61,886 nt of DNA from Candidatus Palauibacter soopunensis. Lineage in GTDB: Bacteria; Gemmatimonadota; Gemmatimonadetes; Palauibacterales; Palauibacteraceae. A model generated the notes under the pieces. The model was given only the letters and a program-made list of their open reading frames with translations. It did not search any database and was not told the origin of the DNA. Of the stretch, positions 52,398 through 59,840 are shown one piece after another; within the stretch, counting starts at the first letter, position 1, and each line of letters begins with the position of its first letter. The position numbers and the translations under genes are program-made. The stretch spans positions 1 through 61,886 of the forward strand of contig NZ_CANPVT010000036.1 in assembly GCF_947581735.1 (NCBI RefSeq), in the 5' to 3' direction.

Positions 52398-52517
52398 CTA
52401 CCAACGCTGGCGTCGCCGAACGCCGTGTCCGCTCGGGCGCCGGCGCCATTGAAGCACCGCAACAGATGCGGCGACCGCGATGACTCCGACCCAGATGGTT
52501 TTGGCCACGTTCCTCAT
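52398..52517 (-). CDS. Small single-pass membrane peptide, 39 residues
   Basis: The ATG at 52517 follows GGAGGGGGACAA, a strong ribosome site. The peptide MRNVAKTIWVGVIAVAASVA... has one hydrophobic helix of about 18 residues and a very basic tail (RRRPSGHGVRRRQRW). Its stop lies at the ribosome site of the frameshifted lipoprotein 14 bases on, so the two form a mini-operon. The 70-bp repeats flank the pair. Function is unknown; small basic membrane peptides include toxins and regulators, but nothing here proves that. Confidence 0.45.
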   Translation of the reverse strand: MRNVAKTIWVGVIAVAASVAVLQWRRRPSGHGVRRRQRW

Positions 52518-52573
52518 TTGTCCCCCTCCGTTCGGCGCAGGCTCGCAGGGTTAAGCTCGGAGGTCGCCGGAGA

Positions 52574-52643
52574 GCCGGTAAGGGACAACATCGATGAATA
52601 GGGGACGATATTTGCCGAAAGGGGACACAATCATCCTGCGACC
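52574..52643. repeat. 70-bp direct repeat, copy B
   Basis: Same orientation as copy A, 473 bases away. GAC of GGGAC/GGGGAC at 52584, 52604 and 52624 keeps the exact 20-base spacing. It lies between the mini-operon and trpD and is thus upstream of the mini-operon. Confidence 0.8.
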
Positions 52644-52690
52644 GACTCCGCAGCCTCGCGGGCCGGCTTCCAGGCTACGAATCGACGGGG

Positions 52691-53704
52691 TCAGACCGTC
52701 GGTCGAAACGTCTGCAGGGATCGAACGTGCGCCTCGGCCGCGCCGGAATCGATGGATTGCTCGGCGGCGGCGACGCCGGCGGCCAGGGTGTCCACGTCGC
52801 CCGCGACCCAGAAGGCGGCGGCGGCGTTGAGCACGACGGCCGCGCGGCCGGCCCCGGCTTCGTCGCCGCCGATCACGCGCCGGACTCGTTCCGCGTTCTC
52901 CTCCGGTTCGCCTCCGGCCAGATCGCCGGGTGCGTACTCGGGCCAGCCGAAGTCGGACGGCGCAACCTCGAACTCGGACAGCGTCCCGTTCTCGATGCGG
53001 AAGACCCGGGTCGGGCCGAGGGGGCTCAGTTCGTCCATACCGGGCTCGCCGTGGACGACGAGCGCGCGCTCGTGGCCGAGTTCGAGGAGGGTGTCGGCGA
53101 CGAGGCGCTGAAGATCGGGGTGGGCGACGCCGACGACCTGCCGCCGCACGCCCGCGGGGTTCGCGAGCGGGCCGAGCAGGTTCATGATCGTCGTCACGCC
53201 GAGCGCGGCGCGGACGGGGCCCACATGCCGCATGGCCGGATGGTGGGCCGGCGCGAACATGAACACGAACCCGGTCTCCTCGAACATCCGCTTCTCGTCC
53301 TCGGGAGGAAGTTCGATGGGGATCCCGAGCATCTCGAGCACATCGGCGCTGCCACACTTCGAGGTGAACGAACGGTTGCCGTGCTTCGCGATGCGGACGC
53401 CGCCGGCCGCGGCAACGAATGCGGCCGCGGTCGAGATGTTGAACGTGGTCAGCGTGCCCCCGCCCGTCCCGCAGGTGTCGATGATGCGGTCGTCGTCCAG
53501 GAGGAGCGGAATCATGGCCTTCCGGAGCGCGCGGACGCCGCCGGCGACCTCGGCGGCCGTTTCCCCGCGCATCCTGAGCGCCGCGAGGAGCGCGGCCATC
53601 TCGGCCTGCGTGGCCTCGCCGCTCATGAAGCGGTCAAACGTGGCTTCGGCGGCGGCGGCATCCAGGGTCTCTCCGGAGAGGACGCGCCGGATCGTGTTCG
53701 TCAC
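52691..53704 (-). CDS. trpD: Anthranilate phosphoribosyltransferase
   Basis: A 337-residue enzyme joining anthranilate to PRPP. The PRPP loop is DTCGTGGGTLTTFNIST; AKHGNRSFTSKCGSADVLEMLG and the anthranilate site NLLGPLANPAG are present. The GTG at 53704 has AGGAGG 6-7 bases upstream. The chain length is normal. It is divergent from truA across 52 bases. It is cut off from trpCFB by lexA and the repeat island, so it must have its own promoter; trpE and trpG are not in this window. Confidence 0.95.
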   Translation of the reverse strand: MTNTIRRVLSGETLDAAAAEATFDRFMSGEATQAEMAALLAALRMRGETAAEVAGGVRALRKAMIPLLLDDDRIIDTCGTGGGTLTTFNISTAAAFVAAAGGVRIAKHGNRSFTSKCGSADVLEMLGIPIELPPEDEKRMFEETGFVFMFAPAHHPAMRHVGPVRAALGVTTIMNLLGPLANPAGVRRQVVGVAHPDLQRLVADTLLELGHERALVVHGEPGMDELSPLGPTRVFRIENGTLSEFEVAPSDFGWPEYAPGDLAGGEPEENAERVRRVIGGDEAGAGRAAVVLNAAAAFWVAGDVDTLAAGVAAAEQSIDSGAAEAHVRSLQTFRPTV

Positions 53705-53756
53705 CTGGTTTCCTCCTGGTTTCCCGTTGTCGGCTGGAAGTCGCTAATCTTCGCGC

Positions 53757-54575
53757 ATGTCAGATGCCGCGGCCCCGCGCGCCCGTTTCCGGGCCACGAT
53801 CGAGTACGATGGGACCTCCTTCCACGGATCCCAACTACAGCCCGGGGTGCGCACCGTCCAGCGCGAGGTGGAGGAGGCGCTCGGGAAACTCTTCGATCAG
53901 CCGGTCCGAATCGACCTCGCCGGCCGCACGGACGCCGGGGTTCACGCGACGGCGCAGGAGATCGCGTTCGGCGGGCCGCCCGCCTGGAGTGCGGAGGAGC
54001 TGGCCCGGGCGCTCGGGGCCTGTCTTCCCGACGACATCGCGGTCCGGAAGGCGAGGAACGCGGCGGACGATTTTCATCCGCGCTTCGACGCCGAGGGGCG
54101 CCGCTACCGGTATGTCATCGCGGAAGGCGGCCGGAGGCGGCCGTTCCTGCGCGACCGCGCATGGATCCCGCGGTGGCCGCTGGACCGCGACGCGCTCGCC
54201 CGGCTTGCGGGGGCGATCCCCGGGGAACGGTCGTTCGAGCGCTTTGCCCGCGCCGGGCAGCCCGAGCGCGGGACGCGCTGCCGGGTCGCGAGCGCGGCCT
54301 GGTGCTTCGACCCCCCGCCTTTCGTCTCCTTCGAGATCGTCGCCGACCGCTTCCTCCACCACATGGTGCGCTACCTCGTGGGGACCTCCGTGGAAATCGC
54401 CGCGGGGCGCCGTCCGTCCGAAGACTTCGAGCGACTGTTGGTGGGAGAAGCCGCATCGAGACCGGTCTTCCCCGCTCCGCCGGGCGGGCTCTACCTGACG
54501 GGCGTTCGGTACGGCGGCGAATGGAATTCCGGCCCCGGGATCCCCTGGCTCCCGGCCGAAGGGCATCGAACGTGA
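53757..54575 (+). CDS. truA: tRNA pseudouridine(38-40) synthase
   Basis: A 272-residue enzyme that makes pseudouridine at positions 38-40 of tRNA anticodon arms. The catalytic Asp59 is in AGRTDAGVHA. The N-terminus RATIEYDGTSFHGSQLQPG, DFHPRFDAEGRRYRYVI and the C-terminal VADRFLHHMVRYLVGT match the family. It stands alone between divergent trpD and the HtrA protease, with short gaps. Confidence 0.93.
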   Translation: MSDAAAPRARFRATIEYDGTSFHGSQLQPGVRTVQREVEEALGKLFDQPVRIDLAGRTDAGVHATAQEIAFGGPPAWSAEELARALGACLPDDIAVRKARNAADDFHPRFDAEGRRYRYVIAEGGRRRPFLRDRAWIPRWPLDRDALARLAGAIPGERSFERFARAGQPERGTRCRVASAAWCFDPPPFVSFEIVADRFLHHMVRYLVGTSVEIAAGRRPSEDFERLLVGEAASRPVFPAPPGGLYLTGVRYGGEWNSGPGIPWLPAEGHRT

Positions 54576-54650
54576 ACCCTGCGGGGTGGTTCGGCGTACA
54601 GTTATCGTGTGGCCTGAAGATCTCACGAGCGACATGAGGTGGCGGAGTCC

Positions 54651-56153
54651 ATGAACGAGGGAAATCGGGTCAGGAGACTGCTGGCGTCGGCCGCGCGCGT
54701 GTTCGTCGCGGCCACGGTCCTGATCTTTGCCGGCCTCGGAGTGGGGGCGCTCGTCACCACACTGGGGAACGGGCCGCCGCCGGAGGAGGAGAGCCGGCCC
54801 GCGACCAATCCGTTCGCCCGCACCTCCCTGGCGGACCCCGCGAACCGGACCGCGCCTCAGTCGGTGGCCGAGATATCGGGCGCCCGGCGGACGCCCACCG
54901 TCATCGCCGCGGTCCGTGTTCTCCCCTCCGTCGTGAGTCTTCGGACCGAGCGGACCGTCCAGTCGCAGGACATGTTCGCTCGCTTCTTCAACCGCGGAGG
55001 CCGTTCGCGGGTCGAGGCCGGCCTGGGTTCCGGATTCGCCATCGATGACGCGGGCACCATCGTCACGAACGCGCACGTCGTGAGCGGCGCGGACCGCATC
55101 GAGGTGGTGGACCGCGACGGACAGCGGTTCGAGGCCGAAGTGGTGGGCTTCGACGAACTCACCGACCTCGCCGTCGTGAGGGTCCCCCCCGGCCGCGTGC
55201 CCGCGGCTCCGCTGGGCACGTCCTCGAATCTCCTCATCGGGGAGCCCGCGGTGGCACTCGGGAATCCGTCGGGCTACGCCCTCCGCAACACCGAGGCGAC
55301 GGTCACGTCAGGCGTGGTCAGCGGCGTGGGACGCGACATCCAGGCGCCGGGCGGCGAGGAGGTGCTCTACGCCGACATGATCCAGACCGACGCGTCGATC
55401 AACCCGGGCAATTCGGGCGGTCCGCTCGCGAACGCGGACGGCGACGTCATCGGCGTGAACAGTTCGATCTTCTCGCGCTCCGGCGGGTCGGAGGGGATGG
55501 GCTTCGCGATCCCCATCGATCGGGCGCTCGTCGTCGCCTCCGAACTCCTCCAGTTCGGGCGCGTGCGCCGGCCGTGGGCGGGACTGCAGGTGCTCACCGA
55601 CCGGCCCGACCCCGAATCCGTGTTCGGCCGGCCGCTCGTCGTCGAGGTCCTGGAGGGGACGCCGGCGGACGACGCGGGACTGCGGGCGGGGGACGAGATC
55701 GTGACCCTCAACGGGCGCGTCATCAACCACGACCTCGACTGGCAGGTGGGCCTGGTGGACGCCGGAGTGGGATCGACCGTGGACGTGACCTTCCAGAGGG
55801 GGGGAAGTGAACTCCAGGCGCGATTCCGGCTGGACGAGCTGCCGACGGGGCGGGCCGAGCGCATCGAGGTGCTCGCGGGGCTCCGGCTGATCACGGTCAC
55901 GTCCCAGATCCAGCAGGAACTCAACCTCCGCGTCGACGCCGGCGCGCTCATCGCCTCGGTCGGCGACGAGGCCCGCGGGACGAGGCTCCGCGAAGGCGAC
56001 GTCATCCTCAGCATCAACCGCAACGAGGTGCGCTCCGCCGAGGACGCGGGCGAACTCTTCGAGTACTACGCGCGATCCGGCGACGGTTCCGTCCAGCTCT
56101 ACATCGCGCGCGGGACGGAGATCGGATACCTCCGGCCCTTCCGCGTCCGCTGA
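54651..56153 (+). CDS. HtrA/Deg-type periplasmic serine protease with two PDZ domains
   Basis: A 500-residue trypsin-like protease with an N-terminal membrane anchor (VFVAATVLIFAGLGVGALV). The triad is His142 (TNAHVV), Asp172 (LTDLAVV) and Ser255 (GNSGGP). Two PDZ domains follow, near residues 315-400 (GTPADDAGLRAGDEIVTLNG) and 405-495 (EARGTRLREGDVILSIN). It should degrade or chaperone misfolded envelope proteins. The ATG at 54651 is preferred to the GTG four codons upstream; GGAG sits 3-4 bases before it. No sigmaE-like box was obvious in the 75-base gap. Confidence 0.9.
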   Translation: MNEGNRVRRLLASAARVFVAATVLIFAGLGVGALVTTLGNGPPPEEESRPATNPFARTSLADPANRTAPQSVAEISGARRTPTVIAAVRVLPSVVSLRTERTVQSQDMFARFFNRGGRSRVEAGLGSGFAIDDAGTIVTNAHVVSGADRIEVVDRDGQRFEAEVVGFDELTDLAVVRVPPGRVPAAPLGTSSNLLIGEPAVALGNPSGYALRNTEATVTSGVVSGVGRDIQAPGGEEVLYADMIQTDASINPGNSGGPLANADGDVIGVNSSIFSRSGGSEGMGFAIPIDRALVVASELLQFGRVRRPWAGLQVLTDRPDPESVFGRPLVVEVLEGTPADDAGLRAGDEIVTLNGRVINHDLDWQVGLVDAGVGSTVDVTFQRGGSELQARFRLDELPTGRAERIEVLAGLRLITVTSQIQQELNLRVDAGALIASVGDEARGTRLREGDVILSINRNEVRSAEDAGELFEYYARSGDGSVQLYIARGTEIGYLRPFRVR

Positions 56154-56225
56154 CCCACCGGCGCACGGCCGGGGCCGGAGCCGCCTCGGCGGGGGCCGGA
56201 GCGCCCGGAGATTGGTCCCCGGGAC

Positions 56226-56254
56226 TTTTGCGCGGGGCGGTCATGGGCTAGACT
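56226..56254 (+). promoter_or_regulatory. purB: Possible purB operon promoter
   Basis: TTTTGC (56226-56231) and TAGACT (56249-56254) are 17 bases apart, about 60 bases before the purB ATG. The match to the vegetative consensus is partial. Confidence 0.35.
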
Positions 56255-56314
56255 GCGACCTTACGGCGACCGAGGTCGCCCCGGGAGGGCCGCTGGATCC
56301 GGACTGCGCGCCTG

Positions 56315-57745
56315 ATGGCGGAACGTCACTACCCACATCCTCTCATCGACCGCTACGCCTCGAGCGAGATGGCGGCGATCTTCTCCCCTCGCATGCAGGC
56401 GCTTGTCTGGCGCGACCTGTGGATTGCGCTCGCGGAGGAAGAACGGGCGCTCGGCGTCGAGATTCCGAACGACGCCATCGTCGCGATGCACGCGGCGCGG
56501 GAGCAGATCGACCTCGACCGGATCGCCGTCATCGAGCGCGACCTCCGTCACGATGTGATGGCGCACGTGCATCACTTCGGCGAGGTCGCCCCGGAGGCCC
56601 GGAAATACATCCACCTCGGCGCGACGAGCGCCTTCGTGGGCGACAACCACGGCCTCATCCAGCATCAGCAGGGTCTCGACATCGTGCGCGACCGGCTGCT
56701 GGGGACGATCGAGGACCTCGCGGCCTTCGCCCGCGAGCAGGCCGCCGAGCCGACGCTCGGCTACACGCACCTCCAGCCGGCCCAGCCCACCACCATCGGG
56801 AAGCGCGCCTGCCTCTGGCTCCAGGATCTCCTCTTCGACCTCGAGCAGATCGAGGCCGTGCGGGCGGAACTCCGCTTCCGGGGCGCGCGGGGCACGACGG
56901 GGACGGAGGCGACGTTCCTCGAGTTGTTCGACGGGGACGGGGAGAAGGTGGACCGGCTCAACGAGCGGCTCGCGGCGCGTTTCGGCTTCGCCGGCACCTA
57001 TGATGTCATCGGCCAGACGTACCCGCGGAAGGTCGACCACCGGGCGCTCGCGGTGCTCGCCGGCATCGGCGCCTCGACGGCGCGCTTCGGGCACGACATC
57101 CGGATCCTGCAGGCGTTCGGCGAGATCGAGGAGCCGTTCGGGAAGCACCAGATCGGCTCGTCGGCGATGCCGTACAAGCGCAACCCGATGCGGAGCGAGC
57201 GGATCTGCGCGCTGGCGCGGCACCTCTGCACGCTGGAACTCGACGCGTCGTGGACCGCCTCCGTGCAGTGGTTCGAGCGCACGCTCGACGACTCCGCCAA
57301 CCGCCGCATCTCGCTCCCCGAAGGCTACCTGTCGGCGGACGCGCTCCTCATCCTGGCGCGCAACGTGAGCGCGGGGCTCGTCGTGCACCCGGCCGTCGTG
57401 GCGCGCCGGCTGGGCCGGGCGCTCCCGTTCATGGTCACCGAGGAGATCCTCATCGCGGGCGTGCGGAGGGGCGGCGACCGGCAGGACCTGCACGAACGGG
57501 TGCGGGGGCACGCGCTGGCCGCGCGCGAACGGCTCGACGAGGGCGCGGAGGACAACGACTTTTTCGCGCGCATCGCCGACGATGGCGCCTTTGGGCTCGG
57601 CATGGAGGATCTCCGCGCGCTCGCCGACCCGCACCGGCTCGTCGGCCGCTCCGCCCGCCAGGTGGAGCGCTTCCTGACCACGAGGATCGACCCGCTGTTC
57701 GAAGCCGCGGACGCGCCGCGGCCCGCCGAGGAGGTCCGGGTATGA
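56315..57745 (+). CDS. purB: Adenylosuccinate lyase
   Basis: A 476-residue homotetrameric lyase acting twice in purine synthesis (SAICAR to AICAR and adenylosuccinate to AMP). The fumarase-family signature GSSAMPYKRNPMRSE carries the flexible catalytic loop. LGATSAFVGDNHGL and TLGYTHLQPAQPTT supply the acid/base histidine region. The ATG at 56315 has no clear ribosome site but gives the typical N-terminus. It is the first gene of purB-purC-purS-purQ-purL. Confidence 0.96.
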   Translation: MAERHYPHPLIDRYASSEMAAIFSPRMQALVWRDLWIALAEEERALGVEIPNDAIVAMHAAREQIDLDRIAVIERDLRHDVMAHVHHFGEVAPEARKYIHLGATSAFVGDNHGLIQHQQGLDIVRDRLLGTIEDLAAFAREQAAEPTLGYTHLQPAQPTTIGKRACLWLQDLLFDLEQIEAVRAELRFRGARGTTGTEATFLELFDGDGEKVDRLNERLAARFGFAGTYDVIGQTYPRKVDHRALAVLAGIGASTARFGHDIRILQAFGEIEEPFGKHQIGSSAMPYKRNPMRSERICALARHLCTLELDASWTASVQWFERTLDDSANRRISLPEGYLSADALLILARNVSAGLVVHPAVVARRLGRALPFMVTEEILIAGVRRGGDRQDLHERVRGHALAARERLDEGAEDNDFFARIADDGAFGLGMEDLRALADPHRLVGRSARQVERFLTTRIDPLFEAADAPRPAEEVRV

Positions 57746-57749
57746 CGCG

Positions 57750-57767
57750 GCGTTCCCGCGGGAACGC
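57750..57767. repeat. 18-bp perfect palindrome, copy 3 of 3
   Basis: GCGTTCCCGCGGGAACGC starts 5 bases after the purB stop and 49 bases before the purC start. The 16-base core CGTTCCCGCGGGAACG equals copies 1 and 2. In an operon this could fold in the mRNA or bind a regulator. Confidence 0.8.
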
Positions 57768-57815
57768 AACCGGACCCGAACCCGTGACCCTTGAAGGGAC
57801 ACTCGAAAGGACACC

Positions 57816-58769
57816 ATGACACAGACCACGCTCGGCGCTGACGCGCCGGCCGCGCTGCACGACATCGACCTGCCGCTGCCGCTTCTCCGCAAGGGGAAGG
57901 TGCGCTCGATGTACGACCTCGACGACCGCATCCTGATGGTCGCCAGCGACCGCATCAGCGCCTTCGACTGCGTGATCCCGAATCCGATCCCGCACAAGGG
58001 GGCCGTGCTCACGCAACTCTCCGCGTTCTGGTTCGACCGCACGACGGACATCGTGGGCAACCACCGCGTCGCGAGCGATCCGGCGGCCATCGCCGAGGCG
58101 GTGCCGGAACTCGCGGGCACGGCCGATACGTGGGGACATCGCGCCATGCTGGTCGAGAAGGCGCGGCCTCTGCCCGTCGAGTGCATCGTGCGGGGCTTCA
58201 TCTCCGGCTCCGCGTGGAAGGAGTACAGCCGCCACGGGACGCTGGCGGGCGAACCGCTCCCGGAGGGTCTGCAGGAGTCGGAGGAGTATCCGGAACCCAT
58301 CTTCTCGCCGTCGACGAAGGCCGAGCAGGGGCTCCACGACGAGAACATCACCTTCGACCGGATGTGCGACATCGTCGGGGCGGAACTCGCGGCGGAACTG
58401 CGCGACATCAGCCTCGCGCTCTACGCCGCGGGCCGCGACACGCTCCGCGAGCGCGGCATCATCCTCGCCGACACGAAGTACGAGTTCGGGCGCGGGGCGG
58501 ACGGGCGCATCATCCTCATCGACGAGGTGATGACCCCTGATTCCTCCCGCTTCTGGCCCGCGGCTTCGTACCGGATCGGAGGCGGCCAGCCCTCGCTCGA
58601 CAAGCAGCCGGTTCGCGACCACCTGCAGGAGATCGTCGGGCGCGGGGAATGGGACAAGACGCCGCCGGCTCCGGCGCTCCCGGAGGAGGTCATCCGCACG
58701 ACCTCGGAGCGCTACCTGGAGGCCTTCCGGCGCATCGCGGGCCACGAACTCTACGAGGCGCCCGCATGA
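57816..58769 (+). CDS. purC: SAICAR synthase
   Basis: A 317-residue ATP-dependent ligase joining CAIR and aspartate. LLRKGKVRSMYDLDDRILMVASDRISAFD at the N-terminus, VECIVRGFISGSAWKEY and SPSTKAEQGLHDENI are diagnostic; YEFGRGADGRIILIDEVMTPDSSRFW is the metal/ATP site. AAAGGA lies 5 bases before the ATG. Its stop overlaps the purS start by ATGA. Length fits the longer form with a C-terminal extension. Confidence 0.96.
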   Translation: MTQTTLGADAPAALHDIDLPLPLLRKGKVRSMYDLDDRILMVASDRISAFDCVIPNPIPHKGAVLTQLSAFWFDRTTDIVGNHRVASDPAAIAEAVPELAGTADTWGHRAMLVEKARPLPVECIVRGFISGSAWKEYSRHGTLAGEPLPEGLQESEEYPEPIFSPSTKAEQGLHDENITFDRMCDIVGAELAAELRDISLALYAAGRDTLRERGIILADTKYEFGRGADGRIILIDEVMTPDSSRFWPAASYRIGGGQPSLDKQPVRDHLQEIVGRGEWDKTPPAPALPEEVIRTTSERYLEAFRRIAGHELYEAPA

Positions 58770-59023
58770 GCCGGGTCTGGTCCGTGGATGTCCGGGTCAC
58801 GCCGCGGGAGGGGATCCTCGATCCGGCGGGGGAAACGATCCGCCGGGCGCTCGGGAACCTCGGGTACGAGGGCGTCCACTCGGTGCGCGCCGGGCGGCTG
58901 ATCCGTCTCGAGGTCGAAGCCGACGGAGCGGAGGCCGCCAGGGCTTCCACGGAGAAGATGTGCGAACAACTGATCGCGAACCCGATTATCGAAGACTACG
59001 TCGTGCGCGTGCGGGAGGGGTGA
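58766..59023 (+). CDS. purS: FGAM synthase subunit PurS
   Basis: An 85-residue linker subunit of the three-part FGAM synthase (PurS-PurQ-PurL), bridging the glutaminase and synthetase. It has the family fold, [19 protein letters not shown] and the C-terminal [17 protein letters not shown]. The ATG overlaps the purC stop. Its presence means PurL here is the small type. Confidence 0.93.
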   Translation: MSRVWSVDVRVTPREGILDPAGETIRRALGNLGYEGVHSVRAGRLIRLEVEADGAEAARASTEKMCEQLIANPIIEDYVVRVREG

Positions 59024-59027
59024 ACGG

Positions 59028-59075
59028 ATGACGGTGGGGATGGAGGCAGGGATGAAGGTGGGGATGAAGGTGGGG
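59028..59075 (+). repeat. purQ: 12-bp tandem repeat of start codons at purQ
   Basis: Four units of 12 bases (ATG-xxG-GxG/A-GGG) each hold an ATG and a G-rich tract that can act as a ribosome site for the next. Units 3 and 4 are identical. Confidence 0.8.
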
Positions 59076-59840
59076 ATCGTGCGGTTCCCGGGCTCGAACT
59101 GCGACGCGGACGTATACCGGGCCGTGACGGAGGGGCTGGGCGAGAGCGCCACCTATTTGTGGCACAAGTCGACGGACCTCGACGGCGTGGATGTTGTCGT
59201 GCTGCCGGGCGGGTTCTCGTACGGAGACTACCTGAGGGCGGGGGCCATCGCCCGCTTCAGCCCGATCATGGGCGAAGTCATCGACTTTGCGCGCTCCGGC
59301 GGGCTCACGCTCGGGATCTGCAACGGTTTCCAGGTGCTGTGCGAGGCGCACCTCCTCCCGGGGGCCCTCGTCCGCAACCGGAACCTCCGCTTCCGCTGCC
59401 ACGGCGTCGGGCTTCGGGTGGAGAACGCCGGGACGCCGTTCACGTCGGCCTATGCCGAGGGCGACCTGCTCCACATCCCGATCGCGCACGGCGAGGGCCA
59501 GTTCGTCGCCGAAGCCGCGACGCTCGACGAACTCGAGGCGGAGAACCGGGTCGTGTTCCGCTACGTCGACCGGGGCGGGCAGGCGACGGACGCCGCGAAC
59601 CCCAACGGCTCGGCGCGGAACATCGCCGGGATCGCGAACGCGGAGGGGAACATCCTGGGGCTCATGCCGCACCCGGAGCGCCACTCGCTCTCCGTCCTCG
59701 GCAACACGGACGGGCTCGGCGTGTTCCAGTCGCTGCTCGCGGCCGTGGCCCGCGGGAGGGGACGCCCGAGCGCCCACGCGCCGCCGGAGGCGCCGGAATT
59801 CGCGGCCGGAGCAGTGGCGGGGGCGGGGGTGTCGTCATGA
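59028..59840 (+). CDS. purQ: FGAM synthase glutaminase subunit PurQ
   Basis: A 270-residue class I glutamine amidotransferase that supplies ammonia to PurL. The nucleophile is Cys98 in LGICNGFQ, with the His/Glu pair in MPHPERH. The start has four in-frame ATGs 12 bases apart ([16 protein letters not shown]), the last giving the usual [13 protein letters not shown]. The first has the best ribosome site (GAGGGG, 7 bases upstream). A 25-residue Ala/Pro-rich tail is extra. The stop overlaps the purL start (ATGA). Confidence 0.93.
   Translation: MTVGMEAGMKVGMKVGIVRFPGSNCDADVYRAVTEGLGESATYLWHKSTDLDGVDVVVLPGGFSYGDYLRAGAIARFSPIMGEVIDFARSGGLTLGICNGFQVLCEAHLLPGALVRNRNLRFRCHGVGLRVENAGTPFTSAYAEGDLLHIPIAHGEGQFVAEAATLDELEAENRVVFRYVDRGGQATDAANPNGSARNIAGIANAEGNILGLMPHPERHSLSVLGNTDGLGVFQSLLAAVARGRGRPSAHAPPEAPEFAAGAVAGAGVSS

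Larger units (their letters stand above)
51883..52690. other. 808-base repeat-rich region between the regulator and trpD
   Basis: No intact gene of normal size. From left: 120 bases with no feature I could name (51883-52001), the right arm of the inverted repeat, the first 70-bp direct repeat, a frameshifted lipoprotein, a 39-codon membrane-peptide gene, and the second 70-bp repeat (52574-52643). The last 45 bases before the trpD stop are unremarkable. Base use is more even than in the neighbours. Confidence 0.7.

Noticed and set aside
52551-53357. Reverse frame overlapping trpD and the 70-bp repeat
   Set aside because: Arg-rich shadow of trpD; the similarity of its end to that at 52078 only reflects the DNA repeat.
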